Of a stretch of DNA of 64,000 nt, positions 34,119 to 43,140 are shown piece after piece. Where the stretch lies: positions 310,001 through 374,000 of the forward strand of contig NZ_SJSY01000076.1 in assembly GCF_004352915.1 (NCBI RefSeq). The letters run 5' to 3'. The notes below the pieces were generated by a model. It saw nothing but the letters and a program-made list of their open reading frames with translations. It was not told the origin of the DNA and did no database searches. Source of the stretch: Flavobacterium zhairuonense (GTDB lineage Bacteria > Bacteroidota > Bacteroidia > Flavobacteriales > Flavobacteriaceae). Every line of letters begins with the position of its first letter. Position 1 is the stretch's first letter. Both the position numbers and the translations under genes were made by a program.

Positions 34119-37100
34119 TTAGTTCTTGATAATTTTAGCTGAGTACTTTTTACCTTGAACAGTACAATCTAAAATGTAAACTCCTGTTGTTAAATCGCTC
34201 ACACTAATATTAGAAGGCATACTGCTATACGTTTTACTCCAAACTGCATTTCCGTTCATTGAATAAATCTTAAGTTCGGTTTGTCCGTCAACTTTATCTG
34301 TCAAGAAAATATTCACATTATCCACAGCTGGATTTGGGAAAACTCTGAATGCATTCGTCAATTTTCCAATAATCAAACCTTTAGAATCGTACTCAACAGA
34401 CATTCTATCACATCCGTTGCTATTCGTAGTTCTTAGACTATAAGTTCCTTCCCAGATTGTTGCAACTGCTTTTTCTGTCGCATTTGGAATAGGTTTTCCA
34501 TTTAAATACCACTGATATGCTGTCGCATCATCTGAAGCCATGATTTTCTTGTCATCTAAAACTCTAATTGACGGTTGTTTGTTTTCAAGGATTGTAATAC
34601 TTGTATTGAAAATTTTACCTAATCCGTTTTCATTATAAACCGTTACATAATAGTCACCGCTTTCTGTTGCTGTGAAAGTTGGATTTGTTGAACCATCGAA
34701 CCATTCGTAAGCTTTGTAATTTCCTGGATTTAAAACTACTTCTGGTCCACAAACATTGCCGCTTACTAATTCAGATTCAAAAGTGTCAAATGTTACTTTT
34801 ACTTTTCCTGTAATTGAACAACCATTTTTCAAAACTGCCGTTACAATATAATCTCCAGGTTTCGTTACTTCAATAGCATTTGTAGTTTCGCCAGTATTCC
34901 AGATAAATGAATCTGCATCAACTTCTTTACTTAACAAATTAGATTCAGCATTCAAATAAACGCTTTTACCTGCATATCCATGAACTGAAGCATTGTCGAA
35001 TAATTTAAAGTCTCCAGCTACTCCCTGATAAGTATAGTCTTCGATTGTATTATTTTGAGCAATGATATCGTTTTCTACAATTGCATTAAAATTAAATACA
35101 TGAGAATCTCCATCAACTAATTTAGGCGTTGTTTTAAAAGTATATTCGATACTTTCTCCCACAGGAATTCCTGCCGCAACAGCTTCTGAAATTTTCTCCG
35201 AAGTATTTTTATATTCTAAATTTACCTGAATCGAATTTTCTTTAATAGCAATTTGACCTTCATTTTTCAATCTTACTTTGTATTCATCGTTTCCACAAAC
35301 ATCTTTTGGTGATAAAATCTCCATAGCAACGTCTGTAACTTCTTCATTAAAAATCTTCAAATCATCTAAAACCATATACGAATATCCATCGGCTTTTGCA
35401 TGTCTAAAACGGAACATTACTGATTTTCCTCTGTATTTAATGATATTCAATGATGCACGTTTCCAGTCAGTATCTCCATAACTTCCTTCTTTATTTCTTC
35501 TCCAAAGTTCTGTCCATTCCCCTCCTGCAGCTTTAATATCAACTAATAAAATATCGTTCACATTGCTCTGCATCGCGTAATAAAATTCTACTGCAGATGC
35601 TTTATCAGATAATTTATACATCGGCGAAATTACCTCTCCATAATAGTACAAGCCTTCCAACTGGCTATATAGCATTGTTGTTGATGTATCTCCTGTATGA
35701 TCTTTTTTAGGCACTGACAAGTAAGTATTATCAGCGGTAGTAACAATTCTCCATGGATAGTTTTCATCACTCTGGCTTGAAACAAAACCTTTAGCTCCAA
35801 ATAATGAACCTTTAGGAACATTTGAGAAATTTTCAAGGCTTAATTCTGGTGCTTTTGCAATAACTTCAAAAGATCCTTTTATAACCAAAGCCTGCTCTTT
35901 AGGCTCAGTCGCAGTATATGCCTTTAGTGCGATATCATATTTTCCTGCAGCCAATTGTGGCAAACCATTAACTTTGTAATTAATCGTTTGTCCAACCAAT
36001 AACTCTCCTGTTTCAGCAAGAGAAATAGGATTTCCTATTGCAGTTCCGTTTTGAGAAATTTGATATTCGATTGTAAATTTATCTACTGTATTATAAGCTG
36101 AATTTTTAACATTTACATTAAACTCATGCGAAGGTGCATCTTCATATACTGTTTCTGCAACAACTAAATTAGAAGGTCTTAAATTCGATTTCTTCTCTTT
36201 AATTTCGATATTATCGACTGCAAAACCGCTTGCAAATAATCCATTGTCATTGTGCACGAATGCTACTTGTACACAAGATTTTCCTGCATATTCAGTTAAA
36301 TCTACACCGTATTCCCACCACGCTCCATAATATGGCATGTGAAATACTTCTTTCCAAGTCTGACCTCCATCTGTACTTACTTTTACAGATCCGTCAGAAA
36401 GATGCTGTGAATCTCCATATCCATCAAATGATAAGTGCGCTTCTTTGTAATTTGTCAAATCAAACACTGGCGAAATCAACATGTCGTTTGATTCATCACA
36501 GTTGCATTTGTCATCATTACTTGCCATAAATTTAGTATGATCAGCAAGAAACCATCCTGGTGATCCTAAATCGGCACGTACTCCGTGTTTCCATCCTGCA
36601 GATCCTTTGTTTTCTGAAGTTCTCCAGCCTTTGTATTTAGACGCATCTTCAAAATCCATTTTGTATGGAAGTACAGACACTTTCATATCTTCATTGTTCC
36701 AATTGTCGTAAGCAAATACATAAGAATTATTGGCTTGCTTAAGATCTTGCAACATGTCTTCTGGGAAAACAGAAACTGTTATAGTATGCTCTCCAGCCGT
36801 TTTTAAATTGATATTCGGAACACTAATTGAAATTGTGTCTTTGAATTTAGCAAAAGTCAAAGTTCTTTTCTCTATTTGAGAAAAAACTACATTTTTTGCA
36901 GCATCTAAAACTTTAGTAGTTACATTTACCACTTGGCTTGTTGTCGCAAAATTATTGGTAATTTTAGCAATTACCGAAGCATTAGTGTTGTCAATTGTAC
37001 ATTTACCAGCTTCTAATTTTGCAGCTAAAACTTCAATATCATAAGGAGCATCACTCACACGAATATTATCAATAAACCCTCCTAAGAAACCATCATTATA

Positions 37101-40100
37101 ATCGTCTGTTTTAACATGAAAACGAAGTGCTACTTTTTTTCCTGCAAGAGCATTTAAGCGTATTTGAGAAGGATCTTTTTTGAGAGAATTATTCACTCCT
37201 GTAAACCATCCTCCGTCAAATGCTTCGTTATAATGCAATTTTTCAGGGTAGCTTACGTCTTCTACTTTTTTCCAGCTTTTACCTTTATCTTCAGAGTACT
37301 CCACTATTAATCCGTCATATCCTTTGTGGAATAAATAATATAAATCGAATTCGGCATAAGGAGAAACAACATTTGTAAAATCAAAGATTGGTGATTCTAA
37401 TACGAAATCAGAATTAAGAGCCGGTCTTTCATTTGTTTTAAAATCTACCATACCCCACATGTATTGCGATTTAACATCTCTAAATGACGCAGGATAATTT
37501 TGAAATATAAACTTTTGATTTGTTGCATTTAATGATTTTGTATTCCATCCTCCTGGCGTTCTTTCAAAACCTTGAACATATGGAAATTGCGTTACAATAC
37601 CGCTGTAAGCAGCGTTCAAAATACTGTTGTTTGTTGTAACAGGATCTTTGTCGTATGTTACATATGCTTCATAGGTATGCAAACCTAATCCAGATAAATC
37701 TACAGTTCCATCAAAAGGAATTTTGATTTCTGATTTTCCTTTAAAAGCAGTTTCTAAAGTAATATCTTTCCAAACAGTAACACTTCCTGGCGTTGTATCT
37801 GCATATCCAATTTTTAATTTAGATCCCGCTGGAATATCCTGACAACCTAAGTTATAAAGCGAAATTGCCAAAGTATGATTTGCCGATTGGACTCCACCAT
37901 TATAATCTGGAATTTCAAGATTTGTTACTTTAATATCAAAATCTTTTTGAGCTATTGGAACAACAATTTGTGAAGTAAAAGTATAACCGCTTTTTTGACC
38001 GAATTCAGTAATTGGATTAAGATCTAATTTTACTTCAATATAATTTATGGCACCTCCAGTCTGATAAGGTATTTTGTCTCTAAGTTCTAGAGTCACCTTT
38101 TCTCCAGGAGCTAAATCTTTAGGAAAATAAACTTTGCCATCATTAGAGTAAAAAACGATAAGTCTACCTAAAGCACTCGACATTGCTCTCAATTTGTAAT
38201 TTAAAACTTCATAAGCTTTAATTGGAATAATGCCAGTATTTTCAAAAGTTATATAAAAAGGTTCGTCGCCTTTTAGTTGCCCACATGGCAAAGAAGGATT
38301 TTGTACCGAAACGATTGACAACTGTTTATCAGAATAAGCTGCTCCAACACCAATTGCATACCAAGCATTTGTAACTTGTTTGTATTCTTCAGAACCTAAT
38401 CCGTATAAATCTTCTGTCGCCATTAAAGAGGCATTACGCATATCTCTAAAATTTGAAGAAGGCGATAAATACTCTGTAAGTGTTAAATAAGCGATTTTTT
38501 CTGCTTTCTCAAGACCAATTCCTTTAATCTTGTAGCTATTATTAAGATCATTAACTCCTTCTCCACCTTCAACTAAAAGATAATACCAGTAATTGGTAAT
38601 ACCACTGTTTTGGTGCACACCGCCATTGTCACCACTAGCTGCAGGATCTGCCCAATATTGTCCTCCGTAAGTATCTGGCTGGCCAGCTGCTTTTGGGTCG
38701 GCCATGCTTCTTAAACTTCCGTGTTTGTATAGTTCATCACCCAACATCCAAATGTCATTTTTTGAATCTTTTCCAGCATAAAGCTCAATAGAAATTCCAA
38801 AAATATCACTGAAAGATTCGTTCATTGCACCCGATTCTCCCTGATAAATTAATCCAGCAGAAAACTGTGTTATAGCATGCGTCATTTCGTGACCTGTAAT
38901 CCCCAAACTTACAAAAGGCTGGTCTATTCCATCTCCAAATTGCGCCCATCCTCCTGTCCAAGAAGCATTTTGAACATTAGTTCCTAAATGCGCCAATGCA
39001 AAAATCGTCATCCCTTTATCATCAACACTATTACGATCAAATTTTTCTTCATAATAGTTCAACGTTTTTTGCATTCCCCAATGAATATCAATTGCTGCTT
39101 CATCATGGTCTTTATTGTACAAATCATTCCAGTTGTTATCCTCATCGATATATTCTGTAAGTACTTCGTCTGATGCATGCTCAGCATGATTCATATTTAA
39201 AGTGTACATTGGCACTTTGTATTTTCCTACTAAGCTTTCCAATCTATAACCATCTGAATATTGCGTTGTTCCAAAAGTAACATCTCCAGCAAATCTTGCT
39301 TTTCCTTTACCAACAGCTGGTCTTCCGTCAGCATCTACAGAAGAAGCTGCACGAAGATCTCTGCTTAAATCAATTTTTAAAATTGTTTTTCCAGAGTTTG
39401 CATCAACGTAAATAGTCTGGCTAGATTGCGGATTTGTAGCGAAAATATCGTATTTCCAAGCCAAATGATATTCTTTCAATTCAGAAGAAAAATCTGGTCC
39501 TACATAAACCAATTCGCCTTCAGGCTTTTTGCTGATATTTTTATTTACCAAAGCACTCATTTTTTTGCTTTGCCAAACATATTCTTTAGCATTTACAGTT
39601 CTAAGAGCGCTTTCAAGACCTTGAGAAGCATTGATTTTATAGTTCCCGCTTTCTGGCAATTTTTTTCTGATCTCACCAAAAGCATCAATCTTGGTTTTAT
39701 TTTCTCTAACCTTGTAAATGGCTCCTTCAACCGGAATCGAATTATGCAATTGCTGGTAAGTTGCTAAAGTTCGGCCGTGTTTATCAGATACCAACTTTAA
39801 TTGCATTTTGTCTGAACTAGCCAATCCAAAAGCTTCTTTCTTAACTTCAAATATGTTTTTTGACGTTAAGTTTCCAGATTTAGCAAATGACTTTACTTTC
39901 GTGATTGAATCTTGAGCAGTTCTTTTACTTGTAGCAGAATTTGCATTTTGGCTAAATAGCTTTTGACTTTCTTGTGCTTGTTTCAATACAGCCTCTCCTT
40001 CTTCTTTTGAAAGTTGCTGTCCTTTTATGTTTTCTTCTCGAATTATTAAAGAATTACTATCGTCAGTTTCCTGAATAGCACTTTGATCATTAGTTTTCTT

Positions 40101-40268
40101 AGAAGTTTGATCCTTTGTCTGACTTGCAGTGGGCGATCCAAGCGCCGTTTGCACATTACCTGATTTGCTTTTTGACAAAGGTGACTTTGATTGGGCTATT
40201 CCTACGGAACTGACCAAGAAACCTAGCAAAAGAAACAAATACCTGGGTTTAGTGTAAATTTGGTTCAT
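34119..40268 (-). CDS. Secreted M4 (thermolysin-like) metalloprotease with T9SS sorting domain
   Basis: 2049 residues with a signal peptide (FLLLGFLVSSVGIAQ). An FTP/PepSY-type propeptide covers about 100-300. The M4 catalytic domain (about 310-640) contains HEMTH at 460-464 and NESFSD with the third zinc ligand Glu484. About 1300 residues of beta-rich modules follow, with CARDB-like segments and two or three jelly-roll-like modules (e.g. SAVEFYYAMQSNVNDILLVD). The C-terminal 75 residues (FRVFPNPAVDNVNIF ... GVYILDCTVQGKKYSAKIIK) are a type A T9SS sorting signal. It is predicted to be secreted or attached to the cell surface for protein degradation. It is far larger than classical thermolysins (about 550 residues) because of the accessory modules. 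Confidence 0.93.
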   Translation of the reverse strand: MNQIYTKPRYLFLLLGFLVSSVGIAQSKSPLSKSKSGNVQTALGSPTASQTKDQTSKKTNDQSAIQETDDSNSLIIREENIKGQQLSKEEGEAVLKQAQESQKLFSQNANSATSKRTAQDSITKVKSFAKSGNLTSKNIFEVKKEAFGLASSDKMQLKLVSDKHGRTLATYQQLHNSIPVEGAIYKVRENKTKIDAFGEIRKKLPESGNYKINASQGLESALRTVNAKEYVWQSKKMSALVNKNISKKPEGELVYVGPDFSSELKEYHLAWKYDIFATNPQSSQTIYVDANSGKTILKIDLSRDLRAASSVDADGRPAVGKGKARFAGDVTFGTTQYSDGYRLESLVGKYKVPMYTLNMNHAEHASDEVLTEYIDEDNNWNDLYNKDHDEAAIDIHWGMQKTLNYYEEKFDRNSVDDKGMTIFALAHLGTNVQNASWTGGWAQFGDGIDQPFVSLGITGHEMTHAITQFSAGLIYQGESGAMNESFSDIFGISIELYAGKDSKNDIWMLGDELYKHGSLRSMADPKAAGQPDTYGGQYWADPAASGDNGGVHQNSGITNYWYYLLVEGGEGVNDLNNSYKIKGIGLEKAEKIAYLTLTEYLSPSSNFRDMRNASLMATEDLYGLGSEEYKQVTNAWYAIGVGAAYSDKQLSIVSVQNPSLPCGQLKGDEPFYITFENTGIIPIKAYEVLNYKLRAMSSALGRLIVFYSNDGKVYFPKDLAPGEKVTLELRDKIPYQTGGAINYIEVKLDLNPITEFGQKSGYTFTSQIVVPIAQKDFDIKVTNLEIPDYNGGVQSANHTLAISLYNLGCQDIPAGSKLKIGYADTTPGSVTVWKDITLETAFKGKSEIKIPFDGTVDLSGLGLHTYEAYVTYDKDPVTTNNSILNAAYSGIVTQFPYVQGFERTPGGWNTKSLNATNQKFIFQNYPASFRDVKSQYMWGMVDFKTNERPALNSDFVLESPIFDFTNVVSPYAEFDLYYLFHKGYDGLIVEYSEDKGKSWKKVEDVSYPEKLHYNEAFDGGWFTGVNNSLKKDPSQIRLNALAGKKVALRFHVKTDDYNDGFLGGFIDNIRVSDAPYDIEVLAAKLEAGKCTIDNTNASVIAKITNNFATTSQVVNVTTKVLDAAKNVVFSQIEKRTLTFAKFKDTISISVPNINLKTAGEHTITVSVFPEDMLQDLKQANNSYVFAYDNWNNEDMKVSVLPYKMDFEDASKYKGWRTSENKGSAGWKHGVRADLGSPGWFLADHTKFMASNDDKCNCDESNDMLISPVFDLTNYKEAHLSFDGYGDSQHLSDGSVKVSTDGGQTWKEVFHMPYYGAWWEYGVDLTEYAGKSCVQVAFVHNDNGLFASGFAVDNIEIKEKKSNLRPSNLVVAETVYEDAPSHEFNVNVKNSAYNTVDKFTIEYQISQNGTAIGNPISLAETGELLVGQTINYKVNGLPQLAAGKYDIALKAYTATEPKEQALVIKGSFEVIAKAPELSLENFSNVPKGSLFGAKGFVSSQSDENYPWRIVTTADNTYLSVPKKDHTGDTSTTMLYSQLEGLYYYGEVISPMYKLSDKASAVEFYYAMQSNVNDILLVDIKAAGGEWTELWRRNKEGSYGDTDWKRASLNIIKYRGKSVMFRFRHAKADGYSYMVLDDLKIFNEEVTDVAMEILSPKDVCGNDEYKVRLKNEGQIAIKENSIQVNLEYKNTSEKISEAVAAGIPVGESIEYTFKTTPKLVDGDSHVFNFNAIVENDIIAQNNTIEDYTYQGVAGDFKLFDNASVHGYAGKSVYLNAESNLLSKEVDADSFIWNTGETTNAIEVTKPGDYIVTAVLKNGCSITGKVKVTFDTFESELVSGNVCGPEVVLNPGNYKAYEWFDGSTNPTFTATESGDYYVTVYNENGLGKIFNTSITILENKQPSIRVLDDKKIMASDDATAYQWYLNGKPIPNATEKAVATIWEGTYSLRTTNSNGCDRMSVEYDSKGLIIGKLTNAFRVFPNPAVDNVNIFLTDKVDGQTELKIYSMNGNAVWSKTYSSMPSNISVSDLTTGVYILDCTVQGKKYSAKIIKN

Positions 40269-40360
40269 TTTTAAAAATTTAAATTAGTATTAAGGTTGCA
40301 TTGTTAATAAGAGTGGCACTTTAATTATTCGTATAAAATCATAAAAAACATTGTCTAAAA

Positions 40361-40498
40361 TCAAGTGGGCGTTTGATCTTTAGAATCTGGTTTCGTAATT
40401 TTTTGTAGAATTTTTAAGAGGGCGCTTTTTTTGGTTTCTGCTTCCTCTAAAAGTTCTTCCAAACTTTTAAGAGGGGCATTTTTTTTCTTCGCATTCAT
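40361..40498 (-). CDS. Possible small protein (45 residues)
   Basis: An ATG at 40498 opens a 45-codon frame ending in TGA at 40361-40363. It starts MNAKKKNAPLKSLEELLEEA and continues with an amphipathic helix (KKSALLKILQKI) and a polar tail ending TPT. The regular heptad-like Leu spacing and the Lys/Glu content look coding rather than random. It lies between the TPR-LuxR regulator and the M4 protease gene, on the same strand, in an otherwise non-coding 394-bp interval. I know of no family; it may be spurious. Confidence 0.4.
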   Translation of the reverse strand: MNAKKKNAPLKSLEELLEEAETKKSALLKILQKITKPDSKDQTPT

Positions 40499-40662
40499 TT
40501 AAAATTAACTTCTGATATTTTTTTGGTAAATATAGAAGTCGAAATTGCTGCCAATAAAAAAAGGACTAATGCAAAAACACTCTTAAACAAAAAAAGAGCA
40601 CTTAAGTAGCACTCATTTTAAAATAAAACCAACTGTACCAATTAGTTACAATTAAAATTATT

Positions 40663-42291
40663 TTACATTGTTTCTCCCTTAAAACTGTTTAAATAAGTGG
40701 AAAGATTTACTTTTTCGTTCGTCAAATCAAACTTTTTGCGCAATCTGGTTCGCGCATTTTCGATTGATTTAAAGGATTGTCCGGTAATTTGAGAAATCTC
40801 TTTTGTTGTTAAATCTAAATATAGAAGCGCACAAAGTCGGCGCTCTTTTGGGGTAAGCGATGGATAATCGATAGTAAGTTTATCAAAGAAAGATTTGTGA
40901 ACCTGCTCAAAACTGATTTCAAACTCTTTCCAGATATCCGTATTCAAATCTTTTTCTAAACGCTTTAATACAATATCAATCGCCTGCTGTAATTCTTTAT
41001 TGGGCGTTTTGAGTTTGATCATTTTTAAATCGGTCAAAATTTCATTGATATTATCTGTGCGGTGAATTTCGGCCATGGCTTTGCCTACTAAAACCATATT
41101 TTTGGCTTCAAGGCTTTGGTTAAGTTCTTGCTGTTTTGCTTTAAGTTTCTCTTTTTCGAGCTGGCTTTTGATATTCTTATTTCGGTATTTTATCAATAAA
41201 ATAACCAAAACCAAGATTCCAACAACCAGAATCAAACCTACAACATAGTACTTAAATCGCTTTTGCTCTTCCTCCAGCGTCCTAATTTTATTTCGGACTT
41301 TATAATCTTGTTCCAGCCTGATTCTTTCCAGATTTACAGCCTTTTGCTCAATATTAATACTGTCGCTAATTTTATTGTACTGCTCAAAATAATAAACTGC
41401 ATTTTTATAATCTTGTTTGCTTAAATAAGCATGATACAACATTTTGTTCAGTCTCATTGCCGAAAAGCCAAATGATTTAGCTGCATCCAATTCTAAAGCT
41501 TGTTTTGCATTTAAAATAGCGTTGTCAAACTTCTTTTCCTGCATGTTATACTCTGAAAAAGATTCATGAACAAATGCCTTCAGAGAGTTGTCTTTACTAG
41601 AATTAAGCAACTCAAAAGCCTTCTCAAAATTAAGATCTGCATTTTTATTGTCTTTCTTGAAAACATAAGCTCTTGCCAAATTGGTATAGATATAAATACT
41701 TAGTTTGTTGTCTTTTAATTTGTTGGTCAGTAAATGCGCTTTCTGATAATAATACAAAGAAGAATCTGGATTTTTGTCTAAATAAATTGTTCCAATATTA
41801 TTTAAAATTTTTACCAGTTTAACGGGATCATTTTTTGCTTTTTGATATTTATAAACATGAGCAAAAAATTGTAAAGCTTTTTCCTCATTATTGCTTTTTG
41901 CATATAAAATAGCGAGATTGTTTTCGATTCTGGCCGACTCCGGAACATTATTCATTTCCTTGTAAATATCGTAGGCTTTTAAATAGTAATCCAACGAAAC
42001 ATCTAAAACATCTTTTGAATCATAAATTTCTCCAGCAGTTATATAAACGCCCGCCAAAGCTAAATCTGGCGCGGATGCTTTCTTAGCTTCGGCTTCTGCC
42101 AATTCGATATACTTTACTGCCCTTTCCCAATCTGAATCTTTTAATTTTAAAGCGATTTTTCGGCTTAAATCTACTTTCTTTTCGTGATTGTCAATAGCAT
42201 TCAAACTATCGATCATTTCTTTTGTTGAAGATTGAGAATGAATCGATAAAGAGAAAAAAAGGAGAAAAATGGAAACTAATCGTGGTATCAT
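40663..42291 (-). CDS. Membrane-bound TPR protein with LuxR-type HTH
   Basis: 542 residues. A signal peptide (PRLVSIFLLFFSLSIHSQ) is followed by about six TPR repeats (40-330) predicted to face the periplasm. A single membrane segment (YYVVGLILVVGILVLVILLI, about 349-368) and a cytoplasmic coiled coil (SQLEKEKLKAKQQELNQSLE) follow. The C-terminal LuxR/GerE-like HTH (TPKERRLCALLYLDLTTKEI, SQITGQSFKSIENARTRLRK) completes it. This is a one-protein membrane-spanning sensor-regulator common in Bacteroidota. The target is unknown; the M4 protease downstream or the divergent 42.5-kb gene are candidates only by position. Confidence 0.87.
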   Translation of the reverse strand: MIPRLVSIFLLFFSLSIHSQSSTKEMIDSLNAIDNHEKKVDLSRKIALKLKDSDWERAVKYIELAEAEAKKASAPDLALAGVYITAGEIYDSKDVLDVSLDYYLKAYDIYKEMNNVPESARIENNLAILYAKSNNEEKALQFFAHVYKYQKAKNDPVKLVKILNNIGTIYLDKNPDSSLYYYQKAHLLTNKLKDNKLSIYIYTNLARAYVFKKDNKNADLNFEKAFELLNSSKDNSLKAFVHESFSEYNMQEKKFDNAILNAKQALELDAAKSFGFSAMRLNKMLYHAYLSKQDYKNAVYYFEQYNKISDSINIEQKAVNLERIRLEQDYKVRNKIRTLEEEQKRFKYYVVGLILVVGILVLVILLIKYRNKNIKSQLEKEKLKAKQQELNQSLEAKNMVLVGKAMAEIHRTDNINEILTDLKMIKLKTPNKELQQAIDIVLKRLEKDLNTDIWKEFEISFEQVHKSFFDKLTIDYPSLTPKERRLCALLYLDLTTKEISQITGQSFKSIENARTRLRKKFDLTNEKVNLSTYLNSFKGETM

Positions 42292-42500
42292 TGCTAAAAT
42301 ATCTTAAAAGATGTTTTTTAATTAGGCAAAATAAAGTGTTCTGAGGCTTACAAAAAAATACTGTTATGAATTTAACATAAATATGCTATTTTCGAAAACA
42401 ACAAATCAAATCTTAAGTAAAATAATTCTATCTTCAATCCCAACCTTTTTTGCTAAATTATACTCTATACGATAAAGACCACATATAAAAACAACAAATT

Positions 42501-43109
42501 ATGTTATTAAAGGCATTTAAAGAATACTGCGTAAATAAGAAAAAAAGAAATGAAAAAGGTCTTAAAATAGGATATTACATTTTATTTATCCTAATAATGG
42601 CGCCACTTATGGCGTATAACATTTTTATGACAACAGAAATATTTGTTCCTGAACAAGTAGAATTAGCAAATCCAAAAGATTTATTTTCTGCTGTTATTTC
42701 TGAAATCTCAAAATTTGAAGAAAAATCGGATACTATTTATATTTCAAAATATACTGCATATGCAATTTGTAATGTGGGAGTGCCAATCAAAACTCCATAT
42801 GAACAGAAAATAGAACAGATCGAAGAAAGAAAAAAGCCAATTCTCGATATTGATAAATCAATGGACAATTTATATTTCATTAATAACAAAGTAATTATCA
42901 CTGGGAGAACAGGAGTTAACAATCCTTTTATTTGTAATATAGCCAAATATAGTTTTGACAATAAAGACAAAAAACTATTTCATCTTCAATACAAAATCAT
43001 CAACAAAAATAAAGTCGAAGTTTATGTTTACACTAATATTCAGCAACAAATATGGAATTTCATTTTAACTCGAAAAAAGGATAAATGGGACATAAAGGTT
43101 GTAAAATAA
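42501..43109 (+). CDS. Uncharacterised membrane-anchored protein
   Basis: 202 residues. A basic N-terminus (FKEYCVNKKKRNEKGLK) precedes one membrane segment (IGYYILFILIMAPLMAYNIF, about 23-43), so the remaining 160 residues probably lie outside the cytoplasm. That domain has two Cys (AYAICNVGVP, NNPFICNIA), possibly a disulfide, and an alternating pattern near the end (KLFHLQYKIINKNKVEVYVY) suggesting beta strands. I recognise no family. It is a single gene that converges on the PaaK-like gene with only 31 bp between the stops. Confidence 0.7.
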   Translation: MLLKAFKEYCVNKKKRNEKGLKIGYYILFILIMAPLMAYNIFMTTEIFVPEQVELANPKDLFSAVISEISKFEEKSDTIYISKYTAYAICNVGVPIKTPYEQKIEQIEERKKPILDIDKSMDNLYFINNKVIITGRTGVNNPFICNIAKYSFDNKDKKLFHLQYKIINKNKVEVYVYTNIQQQIWNFILTRKKDKWDIKVVK

Positions 43110-43140
43110 TTGAAGTCAAAAATTTACCTTCAAAAAAAAA

